Shown: positions 22,229 to 30,594 of the stretch, piece by piece
How the letters are laid out: every line of letters starts with the position of its first letter
How positions within the stretch are numbered: the first letter of the stretch is position 1
Source: Nitriliruptoraceae bacterium
GTDB taxonomy: Bacteria > Actinomycetota > Nitriliruptoria > Nitriliruptorales > Nitriliruptoraceae
DNA length: 33,571 bases
Direction of reading: 5' to 3'
NCBI GenBank assembly: GCA_007122985.1
Contig: SKSM01000014.1
Span: 1 to 33,571 of the forward strand
Position numbers and translations under genes: made by a program
The notes under the pieces: generated by a model
Database searches by the model: none
The model's input: only the letters and a program-made list of their open reading frames with translations
What the model was told of the DNA's origin: nothing

Positions 22229-23473
22229 TCACGCCGGGTCCAGCCGGTAGACCGACCCGCCGAGGTCGAGCACGTAGAGCTCGCCGTCAGCGTCCTCGAC
22301 GAACGAGACAACCTGCCCGCCGTCCACGCCCAGGTCGGCCTGTTCGACCACCTCGCCGTCGTCGACGACCAGGCCGCGGAGCAGCCCGTTGCAGTAGTCG
22401 GCGTAGACGTAGGCGCCGTAGAGCTCATCGATTGCCTCGCCGGTGTAGACGAAGCCGCCGGTGATCGCACAGCCCTCGGGCCCACCGGTCTCGTACTCGT
22501 AGATCGGCGGGACGTGGTCGTCGGGCTCCGGGCCGGCGAACTCGCGGGTTCCCTCCATGAGGTTCCACCCGAAGTTGGCGCCCGCGGCCTCCTCGAGGGG
22601 CAGCAGGTTGACCTCCTCGCGCGCGTCCTGGCCGACGTCGGCGATCCACAGATCGCCGGTCTCGCGATCGAACGAGAACCGCCACGGGTTGCGCAGCCCG
22701 TAGGCGTAGATCTCGTCGGCCGCGCCCTCGTCCGCGACGAAGGGGTTGTCCGGCGGCACCGCGTACGGCTCGTCGCCCTGTGGGTCGATCCGCAGCAGGG
22801 CACCGAGCGGGGTCGAGCGGTCCTGCCCCGCCGCGAGCGGGTCCCCGCCGCCGCCGCCGTCGCCGAGGCCGAGGTAGAGCAAGCCGTCCGGCCCGACCGT
22901 GACGTCGCCGCCGTTGTGGTTCGCGTACGGCTGCTCGAGGGTGAACACCGTGCGTTCGTCGTCTGCCACCACCTCGCCGTCCTCGACCGCGACCGCCGAC
23001 AGCACGGTGTCGCCCGCGGTGTCGGTCAACGACAGGTAGAGCTCGCTGCCGTCGGCCGCGAACGCGAGTCCGAGCAGCCCGCGTTCCCCGTCCACGGTCG
23101 TCCGGCCCGAGACATCGACGACCGGTTCACCCAGCCCGTCGTCGGTCAGGGGGTGGACCGTGCCGCCGCGCTCAGCAAGGTAGATGGTGCCGTCCGGCCC
23201 GACCGCCCCGGCGGTCGGCGAGTCCATCGTGGCCACCTCGGTGAGCGTGACCGCCACGTCGAGCCGGGGGTCGCGCTCGCGGGTGCGCTCGGGAGGGTCC
23301 GGCTCCACGTCGGGCTCGGCCGGCTCCGGCTCCGGGGCGTCCGGTTCCGCACGCTCGTCGTCATCGGGCGCCTCGGGCGCCGGTGGATCGTCTGGCGGTG
23401 CGTCGGCGTCGCAGGCGGCCAGCACGAGCGCGGCAACGGCGAGCACAGCGGTGATCGGGCGCATCCATGACAT
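22229..23473 (-). CDS. Lipoprotein of the PQQ glucose/sorbosone dehydrogenase family
   Basis: A 414-residue protein starting at ATG 23473, fixed by a leaderless promoter; ATG 23464 is the alternative. A lipobox LAAC ends the signal peptide, so the protein is lipid-anchored outside the cell. A Pro/Asp/Glu linker of about 50 residues follows. The remainder is a six-bladed beta-propeller: ERGLLGLAFA, NHNGGDVTVGPDGLLYLGLGD, GALLRIDP, NPWRFSFDRETGDLWIADVGQ, GANFGWNLMEG and YVYADYCNGLLRGL. Relatives oxidise sugars with PQQ, but many actinobacterial members are uncharacterised and may not bind PQQ. No PQQ synthesis gene is present. It is divergent from the double-GNAT gene, with overlapping promoter regions. 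Confidence 0.87.
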   Translation of the reverse strand: MSWMRPITAVLAVAALVLAACDADAPPDDPPAPEAPDDDERAEPDAPEPEPAEPDVEPDPPERTRERDPRLDVAVTLTEVATMDSPTAGAVGPDGTIYLAERGGTVHPLTDDGLGEPVVDVSGRTTVDGERGLLGLAFAADGSELYLSLTDTAGDTVLSAVAVEDGEVVADDERTVFTLEQPYANHNGGDVTVGPDGLLYLGLGDGGGGGDPLAAGQDRSTPLGALLRIDPQGDEPYAVPPDNPFVADEGAADEIYAYGLRNPWRFSFDRETGDLWIADVGQDAREEVNLLPLEEAAGANFGWNLMEGTREFAGPEPDDHVPPIYEYETGGPEGCAITGGFVYTGEAIDELYGAYVYADYCNGLLRGLVVDDGEVVEQADLGVDGGQVVSFVEDADGELYVLDLGGSVYRLDPA

Positions 23474-23480
23474 GCCGGCC

Positions 23481-23486
23481 ACGGTA
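23481..23486 (-). promoter_or_regulatory. Leaderless promoter -10 (TACCGT) for the sorbosone-dehydrogenase-like gene
   Basis: On the minus strand TACCGT is followed by exactly 7 bases and ATG 23473. No ribosome site precedes the ATG. Confidence 0.6.
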
Positions 23487-23490
23487 CCGA

Positions 23491-23501
23491 GCACCCGGTG
23501 C
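23491..23501. promoter_or_regulatory. Inverted repeat GCACC-C-GGTGC between divergent promoters
   Basis: The repeat occupies the 20-base space between the minus-strand -10 (23481-23486) and the plus-strand -10 (23507-23512). A protein bound here could block or couple both promoters. Confidence 0.35.
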
Positions 23502-23506
23502 GCCAC

Positions 23507-23512
23507 TACCGT
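23507..23512 (+). promoter_or_regulatory. -10 element (TACCGT) for the double-GNAT gene
   Basis: TACCGT predicts a start near 23519 and a short leader of about 23 bases with GGGGAGG at 23531-23537 before GTG 23542. Confidence 0.55.
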
Positions 23513-23541
23513 CGCCGCCACACCCGCAGCGGGGAGGCCCT

Positions 23542-24480
23542 GTGGAGGTCACCGTGGCCACGGCCGCCACCCTCGAGGCACTGGCCGCACTGGTCGCCGC
23601 ACAACAGGCCGACCCACGCTCGCACATCGGCTACCTCGGCGACGACGCGACCTCGATCGCCGCCGACCTCGCCGGCCTCGAACCCGACGGCCTCGACGGT
23701 GTCCTCGTCGCACAGGCCGCCGACCGGGTAGTCGGGGTGCTGGGCGCCGAGTACGACACCGACCCGCCGCGGGTCTGGTGGCACGGACCGTTCGTCGCCG
23801 GTGTCGACGATCCCGGCGAGGCGGCCGACGCGCTCTACGGCGCCGCACGGCAGCGGCTGCCCGGTGTCGTCCGCGAGGAGGAACTGGCACCCGACGACCG
23901 CAACCAGCTGGTCGCCGAGCTCGCCCGACGGCACGGATTCGTCGCCGAGGAGGCCTCCGCGGTACTGACCCGGCCGCTGTGGCCCACGACGGATCCGCCC
24001 GCCGATCACCCGGAGGTCGCGATCGCGCCGCTGGCAGCGGGCCACCGTCGCGAGGTCGCGACGCTCCATGACACGACCTTCCCCGGCACGCACACGGTCA
24101 GCGATCGGCTGGACCTCGGCGAGGAGCGACGGGTGCTGGTCGCGACGAGCCACGACGCCGGCGTGGTCTGCGGCTACGTGGCCGTCGAGGTGCAGGCGAA
24201 CCAGGCCGGCTACATCGACTACCTCGCCGTAGCCGAGCAGCACCGTGGCCGCGGGATCGGCGGCGCGCTGGTGTCGGTCGCCTGCGCGTCGCTCGCGGCG
24301 GCGGGCTGCGGGTCCGCGACCCTGACCGTGCGGGAGTCGAACGGTGCGGCCCGAGCGCTCTACTCGCGGCTGGGCTTTCGCGAGGTCCGGCTGCTGCGTC
24401 CCTGGCGCCGCGGCTTCCGCCTCAACGACCCGGTCGCCGAGGCCGACCCGGTGCCACCGGCGGAGCCGGCCGGGCCGTGA
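23542..24480 (+). CDS. Tandem GNAT acetyltransferase
   Basis: A 312-residue protein starting at GTG 23542, after GGGGAGG with a spacer of 4. Residues of about 1-150 look like a degenerate GNAT half without a clear acetyl-CoA loop. Residues of about 155-300 form an active-looking GNAT domain: YIDYLAVAEQHRGRGIGGALV contains the R/Q-x-x-G-x-G/A loop, followed by TLTVRESNGAARALYSRLGF. A double-GNAT layout with one working half is common in actinobacterial enzymes such as mycothiol synthase relatives. This one lacks features that would assign it to MshD. The substrate is unknown. Its last 59 bases overlap the convergent DUF429 gene. Confidence 0.85.
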   Translation: MEVTVATAATLEALAALVAAQQADPRSHIGYLGDDATSIAADLAGLEPDGLDGVLVAQAADRVVGVLGAEYDTDPPRVWWHGPFVAGVDDPGEAADALYGAARQRLPGVVREEELAPDDRNQLVAELARRHGFVAEEASAVLTRPLWPTTDPPADHPEVAIAPLAAGHRREVATLHDTTFPGTHTVSDRLDLGEERRVLVATSHDAGVVCGYVAVEVQANQAGYIDYLAVAEQHRGRGIGGALVSVACASLAAAGCGSATLTVRESNGAARALYSRLGFREVRLLRPWRRGFRLNDPVAEADPVPPAEPAGP

Positions 24481-25156
24481 TGACGATGCGACGGCCCCGG
24501 TCGATCTGATCGGTCGCGTCCGGGACCTGCAGCAGCGGCAGCCCCGCCGCGGCCGCGTCGGCGACCCAGGCGCACACGGCCGCGTCGACCACGTCGTCAG
24601 GGGCGACGTGCTCGTCGCCGGGGAACCGGTCGGGCAGGTGCACGCCGTGCCGCGCCAGGATGGACCGGCGGGTCGTGATGCCGCCCCACGACCGTTTGGG
24701 CGGCGGGACATCGCCGACGACCGCGGCGAAGGCGACCTCCGGGTGGACCTCCAGCAGCTCGTGGCCGGCGGCGAGCAGGTCGTCGACCGCGGCGATCTTT
24801 GGCACCAGCCGCCAGGCCTGCAGGCTGAGGCCGACGCCCGTCACGGCCGTCGCCAGCTCGGTCGCGGCCGCGTGGTCGCAGATGCTGCCGTCGCGGTAGC
24901 CGTCCACGACACAGCGCGGCGGCGCGGAGAACACGCTGCCCGTACGTCCGGGCAGCAGCCTTCGCGCCGCAACGTCCGCGTCGCGGCGCCCGTCGACCAG
25001 CCCGATCGGCATGTCGATCCCGGCGGCGTCCACCGGCGGCGCCAGCGCCTCGGTCAGCGCGTCCACCACCTCGACGTCGGCGACCGCCCCGTCGACCAGC
25101 AGCACGACGACCCAGCCCACCGCACAGCCGTCTGCACCGATCACCCGTCGGGTCAC
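24422..25156 (-). CDS. DUF429 family protein (predicted RNase H-like nuclease)
   Basis: A 244-residue protein starting at GTG 25156, with GAGG just upstream; GTG 25162 overlaps that site. It opens with VIGADGCAVGWVVVLL, typical of the first strand of the RNase H-like fold in DUF429. AAGIDMPIGL carries a second conserved acidic residue, ARRLLPGRTGSVFSAPPR is the family loop, and EVHPEVAFAAVVGD and DDVVDAAVCAWVAD lie near the end. Nuclease activity is a structural prediction only. The start region is divergent from the gene at 25273 through a symmetric -10 element. The 3' end overlaps the double-GNAT gene by 59 bases. Confidence 0.82.
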   Translation of the reverse strand: MTRRVIGADGCAVGWVVVLLVDGAVADVEVVDALTEALAPPVDAAGIDMPIGLVDGRRDADVAARRLLPGRTGSVFSAPPRCVVDGYRDGSICDHAAATELATAVTGVGLSLQAWRLVPKIAAVDDLLAAGHELLEVHPEVAFAAVVGDVPPPKRSWGGITTRRSILARHGVHLPDRFPGDEHVAPDDVVDAAVCAWVADAAAAGLPLLQVPDATDQIDRGRRIVITARPAPPVAPGRPRRPGR

Positions 25157-25205
25157 GTTCACCTCACGTCGCCGCGACCGGCACCGCACACGGCCATCCA
25201 CGGGT

Positions 25206-25212
25206 TACCGTA
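25206..25212. promoter_or_regulatory. Symmetric bidirectional -10 element TACCGTA
   Basis: On the plus strand TACCGT (25206-25211) could start the 81-residue gene. On the minus strand TACGGT (25212-25207) could start the DUF429 gene. The two hexamers overlap by five bases, so one polymerase site could fire in either direction. The predicted leaders are about 55 and 44 bases. Confidence 0.5.
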
Positions 25213-25272
25213 GGACCTGCGCGGACCAGCCGAGCGCACCGACCAGCAGCGAACGAGTCGAGGGAGAGTCAG

Positions 25273-25518
25273 GTGGCACGTCGCAACCGTCCGGCGAGCA
25301 CGCCGTCGCAGACCTCCGGTCCCGCCAAGGGCCGCCCGGCACCGAAGGGGCGCCCGACGCCCGGCAAGCGCGAGCGCGCCGAGCAAGCCCGCCGGCGGGC
25401 GCGTCGGCGACGCATCCAGGTCTGGGCATGGTGGTCACTGCTCGTGGTGGTGGTCATCGGCACGCTGGTGTTCTTCGCCGTGACCGACCTCGGCCAGACC
25501 ACCCCGACCGGCTTCTGA
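25273..25518 (+). CDS. Small basic single-pass membrane protein, 81 residues
   Basis: The start is GTG 25273, with a GGGAGAG ribosome site. Residues 1-48 are very rich in Arg, Pro, Lys and Ala (RPAPKGRPTPGKRERAEQ) and should be disordered and cytoplasmic. Residues of about 50-69 form one transmembrane helix (WAWWSLLVVVVIGTLVFFAV), with a short polar tail outside. The shape suggests a membrane anchor or nucleic-acid- or polymer-binding microprotein, but I recognise no family. It is convergent with the acyl-CoA dehydrogenase gene. Confidence 0.75.
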   Translation: MARRNRPASTPSQTSGPAKGRPAPKGRPTPGKRERAEQARRRARRRRIQVWAWWSLLVVVVIGTLVFFAVTDLGQTTPTGF

Positions 25519-25531
25519 GCCCACCGGGCCC

Positions 25532-25540
25532 GCGCCTCGC

Positions 25541-25546
<6 letters not shown>
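25532..25546. terminator. Small hairpin between convergent genes
   Basis: CGCCT-CGCTC-AGGCG gives a 5-base-pair stem straddling the acyl-CoA dehydrogenase stop (25543-25541). It is a weak candidate for ending the plus-strand transcript. Confidence 0.3.
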
Positions 25547-26758
<1,212 letters not shown>

Positions 26759-26827
26759 CCGGATGCTCCTCGTCGCGGTGTGCAGCACGGTATGCGGCGG
26801 TGCCGCCCGGCAACGAACCGGCGCGCC

Positions 26828-27073
26828 TCAGGGACGTTCGCGGTCGAGGGCGCGCGCCTCGTGATAGCCGGACACCGCGGCCAGAGCGAACTCCTCCGCG
26901 CGGCGCTTGGCGTCCAGCGCCGCACGGACACTGCCCTCACGCGCCTGCGTCACCGCGTACCTGCCGGCCTCGCGGCGCCGCTGCTGCCCGTGGTCCGGGT
27001 CCAGCAGATACATCGTCGCAGCGCCGAGCGCCGCGCCGCTCGACAGTGCCAACAGCGTGCGAATGCGCACCAC
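26828..27073 (-). CDS. Small membrane protein with MYLLDPxxG motif, 81 residues
   Basis: The start is GTG 27073, with AGGAG 4 bases upstream; GTG 27070 is an alternative. One N-terminal helix (TLLALSSGAALGAATMYLL) is followed by DPDHGQQRRREAG and a charged helical tail. The MYLLDP-x-x-G-x-x-R-R pattern recurs in small membrane proteins across bacteria, sometimes annotated YtxH-like, without a known function. It lies between the crotonase (20-base gap) and the acyl-CoA dehydrogenase (69-base gap), on the same strand, so it is probably co-transcribed. Confidence 0.75.
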   Translation of the reverse strand: MVRIRTLLALSSGAALGAATMYLLDPDHGQQRRREAGRYAVTQAREGSVRAALDAKRRAEEFALAAVSGYHEARALDRERP

Positions 27074-27092
27074 GCAACTCCTGGTGTTCGGC

Positions 27093-27941
27093 TCAGATCG
27101 TGCCGGGCTCGGGCGGGCGTCCGGCGTCGCGCTCCTCGACCGCCTGCTTCCACCCGACGTCCTCCGCGCGCTGCTTGAAGGCTACGCCCTCCGGGGTGTG
27201 CCGGGCGATGCCGTCGAACAGCGTCGCCAGCAACTGGCTGGAGGACAGCCCCATGTTGTCGAACGCCTGGTTAACGACCGTCTTGGCCATCGCAAGCTGG
27301 TTGGCCGGCACGCTCGCGATGCGTTCGACGAGCGCATCGACCCGCGCCTCGAGCTCGTCGCCGGGCACGGCCTCGCTGACGAGCCCGATCCGAGCGGCCT
27401 CGACGCCGTCGATGAGGTCACCGGTCAGCAGCAACCGCTTGGCCCGGTCGAGCCCGACCCGGTAGACCCACATCATGGTCGTGGGGATGCCCCACGCCCG
27501 CGCTGGCGGATACCCGATCACGGCGTCCTCGGCCATCACGATCTGATCACAGCACAGCGCGATGTCCGAGCCCCCCGCGACCGCTGCACCGTGGACCTGT
27601 GCGATGACCGGGGTCTGCGAGCGCCAGATCGCCATGAAGTCGTGGGTGTTCGCCCCCATGAGACGCAGATCGACCATCGGATCCCATGGCATCTGCTGCT
27701 GCCCGGGGTTCGGTCCGGGGGCCTCGGCGTAGACCTCCAGGTCGTAGCCGCCGCAGAACCCCTTGCCGGCACCGGAGAGGACCATGACGCGGACGTCCGG
27801 ATCGGCGTCGGCCGTCTCGACCGCCCGGCGCAGCTCGCGCGGCATCGGCTCGACGATGCTGTTGAGGCGCTCGGGGCGATCGAGGACGATGCGGGCGACC
27901 AGCCCGTCGCGCTCGACGGTGAGGGTCTCGAAGCTGTCCAC
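27093..27941 (-). CDS. Crotonase (enoyl-CoA hydratase/isomerase) superfamily protein
   Basis: A 282-residue protein starting at GTG 27941, behind GGGAGGA. The frame is open far upstream, but homology starts here. The oxyanion-hole residues are present in SGAGKGFCGGYDLE and HGAAVAGGSDIALCCD. The two catalytic glutamates of classical enoyl-CoA hydratase are not: the GGxCE position reads GGSD, and the QPE position reads YPPARAWGIP. It is therefore probably not a standard hydratase and may be an isomerase, hydrolase or another crotonase type. It heads the operon with the small membrane protein and acyl-CoA dehydrogenase. Confidence 0.87.
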   Translation of the reverse strand: MDSFETLTVERDGLVARIVLDRPERLNSIVEPMPRELRRAVETADADPDVRVMVLSGAGKGFCGGYDLEVYAEAPGPNPGQQQMPWDPMVDLRLMGANTHDFMAIWRSQTPVIAQVHGAAVAGGSDIALCCDQIVMAEDAVIGYPPARAWGIPTTMMWVYRVGLDRAKRLLLTGDLIDGVEAARIGLVSEAVPGDELEARVDALVERIASVPANQLAMAKTVVNQAFDNMGLSSSQLLATLFDGIARHTPEGVAFKQRAEDVGWKQAVEERDAGRPPEPGTI

Positions 27942-27964
27942 CCACGCTCCTCCCGGCGCGGCGG

Positions 27965-27970
27965 ACCCTA
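27965..27970 (-). promoter_or_regulatory. -10 element (TAGGGT) for the acyl-CoA operon
   Basis: TAGGGT on the minus strand predicts a start near 27958 and a 17-base leader that just contains the GGGAGGA ribosome site of the crotonase gene. Confidence 0.5.
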
Positions 27971-28022
27971 CCGATCCGGCGGCCCCGTGGTCACCTCCGC
28001 GACCCGTGGCGTGTGGCCCGGT

Positions 28023-28043
28023 GGTTCGCGTGCAGCGCGAACC
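28023..28043 (-). terminator. Hairpin terminator after the second Rpf gene
   Basis: GGTTCGCG-TGCAG-CGCGAACC forms a perfect 8-base-pair stem with a 5-base loop, 7 bases after the Rpf stop on the minus strand. There is no T tract. Confidence 0.55.
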
Positions 28044-28050
28044 CGAGCCG

Positions 28051-28683
28051 TCAGCGCAGGCCGAGCTGCGCCGAGCACGCGGGCCATGCGCCCCAGCCGG
28101 CCGGGTGGATCTCGAGCAACCGCTCGGCGATCTCGATCTGCTGCTCGCGCGTGGCCTGGTGCGGGTAGGCGCTGTAGCGATCGCCACCGGCCCACTGCCA
28201 GGAGTCGAGGTCGAACTGCAGCCCGCCGAAGTAGCCGTTGCCGGTGTTGATCGACCAGTCGCCACTGGACTCGCACTCGGCGAGCTCGTCCCACACCGTC
28301 TCGGACATCGACGCGCCACCGCCCGCTGCCGCCTCGCCGTCCGGCTCGGCGGGCTCGGACTCGGGCTCCGACTCGGGCTCCGACTCGCTCGCCGACGCCG
28401 GCTCGGCGCTCGGTGCGGGTGCCACGATCTCGGCGGCCGCGCGCACGTCGTCCACCGGCACGAGCTCCCCACGGGGAACCCGGTCGGCGAGGTCGACCGA
28501 CGTGGACGCCTCGGCGGGCGCCGGCTCGGCCGCGACGACCGGAACGGTGGCAGGCTCGTCGGACTCGCCGTTGGGGGTCGCCTCGATCGCGACCGCGGCC
28601 GAGCCGGCAACGGCGATCGCCGCGGCGACGACGAGGCCTTCGAGCGAGCGGCGGGCACGGATCGAGCGCAGCAGTGACCGCAC
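28051..28683 (-). CDS. Rpf-family transglycosylase (resuscitation-promoting factor)
   Basis: A 210-residue protein starting at GTG 28683, behind GGAGG with a 5-base spacer. A basic N-terminus and a hydrophobic helix (LVVAAAIAVAGSAAVA) give export or membrane anchoring. Residues of about 36-130 are a low-complexity linker with ESEPESEPESEP, suited to crossing the cell wall. The last 80 residues are the Rpf domain: ELAECESSGDWSINTGNGYFGG with the catalytic Glu in CES, PHQATREQQIEIAERLL, and GWGAWPAC with the second Cys. It should cleave peptidoglycan glycan strands. It is the second Rpf protein in this window and lacks the SLH anchor of the first. Confidence 0.9.
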   Translation of the reverse strand: MRSLLRSIRARRSLEGLVVAAAIAVAGSAAVAIEATPNGESDEPATVPVVAAEPAPAEASTSVDLADRVPRGELVPVDDVRAAAEIVAPAPSAEPASASESEPESEPESEPAEPDGEAAAGGGASMSETVWDELAECESSGDWSINTGNGYFGGLQFDLDSWQWAGGDRYSAYPHQATREQQIEIAERLLEIHPAGWGAWPACSAQLGLR

Positions 28684-28872
28684 AGGGCCTCCGGGGACGT
28701 GGATATCGAATGGGGTGGACGCGAACCGTCCAGAACAGGTCGGACCACACGGGTGCCAACCGAAGGTGCTCGCCCACGGTGGCGGACATCGCCACGGCCG
28801 ACCACCCCCGCGCCCCGTCCGTCCGTCGGTGGTCCACACCGCCAACGGCATACCGAGCCCGACGGTCCACGG

Positions 28873-28886
28873 CCGTACGGCCAGGG
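28873..28886 (-). promoter_or_regulatory. Shared 14-base element CCCTGGCCGTACGG upstream of the second Rpf gene
   Basis: It is identical to 17751-17764 and has the same orientation relative to its gene. In this copy it is embedded in the longer palindrome GGCCGTACGGCC. It lies 189 bases before GTG 28683. Confidence 0.35.
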
Positions 28887-28978
28887 TCGCCCCTGCGGAT
28901 CCCACGCTGGCCTCGCTCGGCTCATCCGTACCGCGGCCGCAGGTCCCCCCGGTGGGCGTGCACCGCACCTATGGTCGG

Positions 28979-28984
28979 TAGGCT
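28979..28984 (+). promoter_or_regulatory. -10 element (TAGGCT) for the EamA gene
   Basis: TAGGCT predicts a start near 28991 and a leader of about 39 bases. A second candidate, TATGGT, lies at 28970-28975. Confidence 0.45.
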
Positions 28985-29029
28985 GGAAGTGGCGTCCGGC
29001 GTTCCGGACGAACGTGCCGGGAGGTGGAC

Positions 29030-30004
29030 GTGACGCACGCAGGCGGCGCGCAGGCGCGACCACGCCTGCTGGCGACGTCCCTCGGCACCAACCTGGATGC
29101 GTTCGGTTGGCGCGAGTGGGGCCTGCTGGCTGCGATCGCCACGATCTGGGGCTCGTCGTTCGTGCTCACGGAGATCGGGCTGCGCAGCTTCGCTCCCGGC
29201 GTGGTCACGCTGTGCCGCATCGCCTTGGGCGCCATGGCCGTCGCGCTGGTCCCGCGGGCACGCCGGACACGCATCGCCCGCGAGGACATTCCGGGGGTGG
29301 CGTTGCTCGGGGTGGTCTGGATGGGGATACCGCTACTGCTGTTCCCCGTCGCACAGCAGTGGATCGACTCCTCGGTCGCCGGGATGGTCAACGGAGGCAT
29401 GCCGCTGACGGTCGCTGCCTGGTCGGCGATCCTGCTTCGCCGACTCCCGGGCCGCACCCAGTCGATCGGGCTCACCGTTGGCTTCGTGGGCATCGTCGCG
29501 ATCTCGATGCCGGAGCTCCCGCTGGGACAGTTCGCCGCGGCTGGCACCGCCGAGACCGCCACCGGCACGGCCCTGGTGTTGCTGGTCATCGTCCTCTACG
29601 GACTCGCCGCCAACCTCGCGGTGCCGCTCCAGCAGCGCTACGGCGCCCTGGCGGTGCTGCTCCGCGCCCAGCTGGCGGCACTGGTGGTGGTCACACCCTT
29701 CGGCCTGGCCGCACTGCCGCGCTCCACCTTCGCCTGGGGACCAGCCCTGGCGATGGTGCCGCTCGGCGTGCTCGGCACCGGCGTGGCGTTCGTCCTGATG
29801 ACCACCCTGGTCGGCCGCGTCGGCGGCCCCCGCGGCTCGATCGCGATCTACTTCGTTCCCGTCGTGGCCATCGTCCTCGGCGTCGTCGCGCTCGGCGAGG
29901 CGATCCATCCCCTGGCCGTCGCGGGAACCGGGCTGGTCCTGGTCGGCGCCTGGGTCACCTCCCGACGCGAGCACACGGCGGCCGCCCCCGAACGCACGGG
30001 TTGA
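29030..30004 (+). CDS. EamA/DMT-family membrane transporter
   Basis: A 324-residue protein starting at GTG 29030, 5 bases after GGGAGG; GTG 29024 overlaps that site. It has ten hydrophobic helices in two EamA repeats. The first repeat begins LLAAIATIWGSSFVLTEIGL and contains LCRIALGAM. The second ends with RGSIAIYFVPVVAIVLGVVALGE, the typical EamA closing helix. These proteins export or exchange small metabolites such as amino acids. The substrate is unknown. It is convergent with the thiamine-binding-type gene, 27 bases apart. Confidence 0.87.
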   Translation: MTHAGGAQARPRLLATSLGTNLDAFGWREWGLLAAIATIWGSSFVLTEIGLRSFAPGVVTLCRIALGAMAVALVPRARRTRIAREDIPGVALLGVVWMGIPLLLFPVAQQWIDSSVAGMVNGGMPLTVAAWSAILLRRLPGRTQSIGLTVGFVGIVAISMPELPLGQFAAAGTAETATGTALVLLVIVLYGLAANLAVPLQQRYGALAVLLRAQLAALVVVTPFGLAALPRSTFAWGPALAMVPLGVLGTGVAFVLMTTLVGRVGGPRGSIAIYFVPVVAIVLGVVALGEAIHPLAVAGTGLVLVGAWVTSRREHTAAAPERTG

Positions 30005-30031
30005 CCGCCGACGTCGGGCCGTGCTGAGAGG

Positions 30032-30349
30032 TCAAGCAGCACTGCCCGGGTCTCGTTCCTCGGCCAGGGCGAGCTCGACGCGTTCGACCTTGGCGGTCAG
30101 CGCTCCCTCGTACCCCGGGCGGTGGTCGATCTTGACGACCATGGACACCCGCGGAGCATGCCGCTCGACGTACTCCAGACACCGCTGGAGCAGCGCGAAC
30201 ACCTCGTCTGGCTCGCCCTCGACCGTGGTGAACATCGCCCCGGTCTGGCTCGGCAACCCGCTGGAACGAACGAGCCGGACCACGCCGGCGACGACGTCGC
30301 CGACCGACTCCTCGCCGCCGACGGGGCTGATCGAGAACGCCGCGAGCAT
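30032..30349 (-). CDS. MTH1187/YkoF-like (UPF0045) thiamine-binding family protein
   Basis: A 105-residue protein starting at ATG 30349, behind GGAGG. It begins MLAAFSISPVGGEESVG, continues VRSSGLPSQTGAMFTTVEG and ends in RVSMVVKIDHRPGYEGAL with KVERVE. This is the ferredoxin-like fold of the MTH1187 family, relatives of YkoF which binds thiamine precursors. The ligand here is unproven. No thiamine gene lies nearby. A TATGGT -10 lies at 30390-30385. Confidence 0.83.
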   Translation of the reverse strand: MLAAFSISPVGGEESVGDVVAGVVRLVRSSGLPSQTGAMFTTVEGEPDEVFALLQRCLEYVERHAPRVSMVVKIDHRPGYEGALTAKVERVELALAEERDPGSAA

Positions 30350-30384
30350 GGGTGACCTCCATGTTTCGGATGCGCTCACCTCGC

Positions 30385-30390
30385 ACCATA
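30385..30390 (-). promoter_or_regulatory. -10 element (TATGGT) for the MTH1187-like gene
   Basis: TATGGT on the minus strand predicts a start near 30378 and a leader of about 29 bases with a GGAGG ribosome site. Confidence 0.45.
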
Positions 30391-30486
30391 CGCCGTGCGG
30401 ACGTGCGCGGTCCCGACGTTCGATCCCGATCGGCCGTCGACCGGCACGCTGGGTCCTCTCGGAACAGGCCCCCGATGCTGCCTGGC

Positions 30487-30492
30487 TACCCT
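30487..30492 (+). promoter_or_regulatory. -10 candidate (TACCCT) for the four-helix membrane gene
   Basis: TACCCT predicts a start near 30499 and a long leader of about 96 bases. It is the only TANNNT in the divergent gap that I would offer. Confidence 0.3.
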
Positions 30493-30594
30493 GCCGCCCC
30501 GGCTCGTCCGCCGCTGCTCCCGGCCCGACATCCGCGCACAGGCCCGCCCGACGGCCGCACCCCGGCCGCCCGCGACACCCCGTTCGGAGCGTCT

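Larger units (their letters stand above)
28684..29029. other. 346-base divergent intergenic region between the second Rpf and EamA genes
   Basis: It holds the 14-base element shared with the other Rpf gene (28873-28886), a perfect stem GTGGCG-GACAT-CGCCAC (28779-28795) in the Rpf leader, and a TAGGCT -10 for the EamA gene. No TANNNT promoter was found for the Rpf gene. The long Rpf leader could be a structured regulatory RNA, since many actinobacterial rpf genes have c-di-AMP riboswitches. I could not recognise the ydaO consensus here. Confidence 0.5.

Noticed and set aside
28684-28930. c-di-AMP (ydaO) riboswitch before the second Rpf gene
   Set aside because: Such riboswitches often precede rpf genes and the leader has some stems, but I could not match the conserved core. 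A covariance-model scan would decide.
27942-29063. Open frame extending the crotonase far upstream through the Rpf region
   Set aside because: The extension is low-complexity and overlaps the real Rpf gene on the same strand in another frame. Homology and the ribosome site start at 27941.
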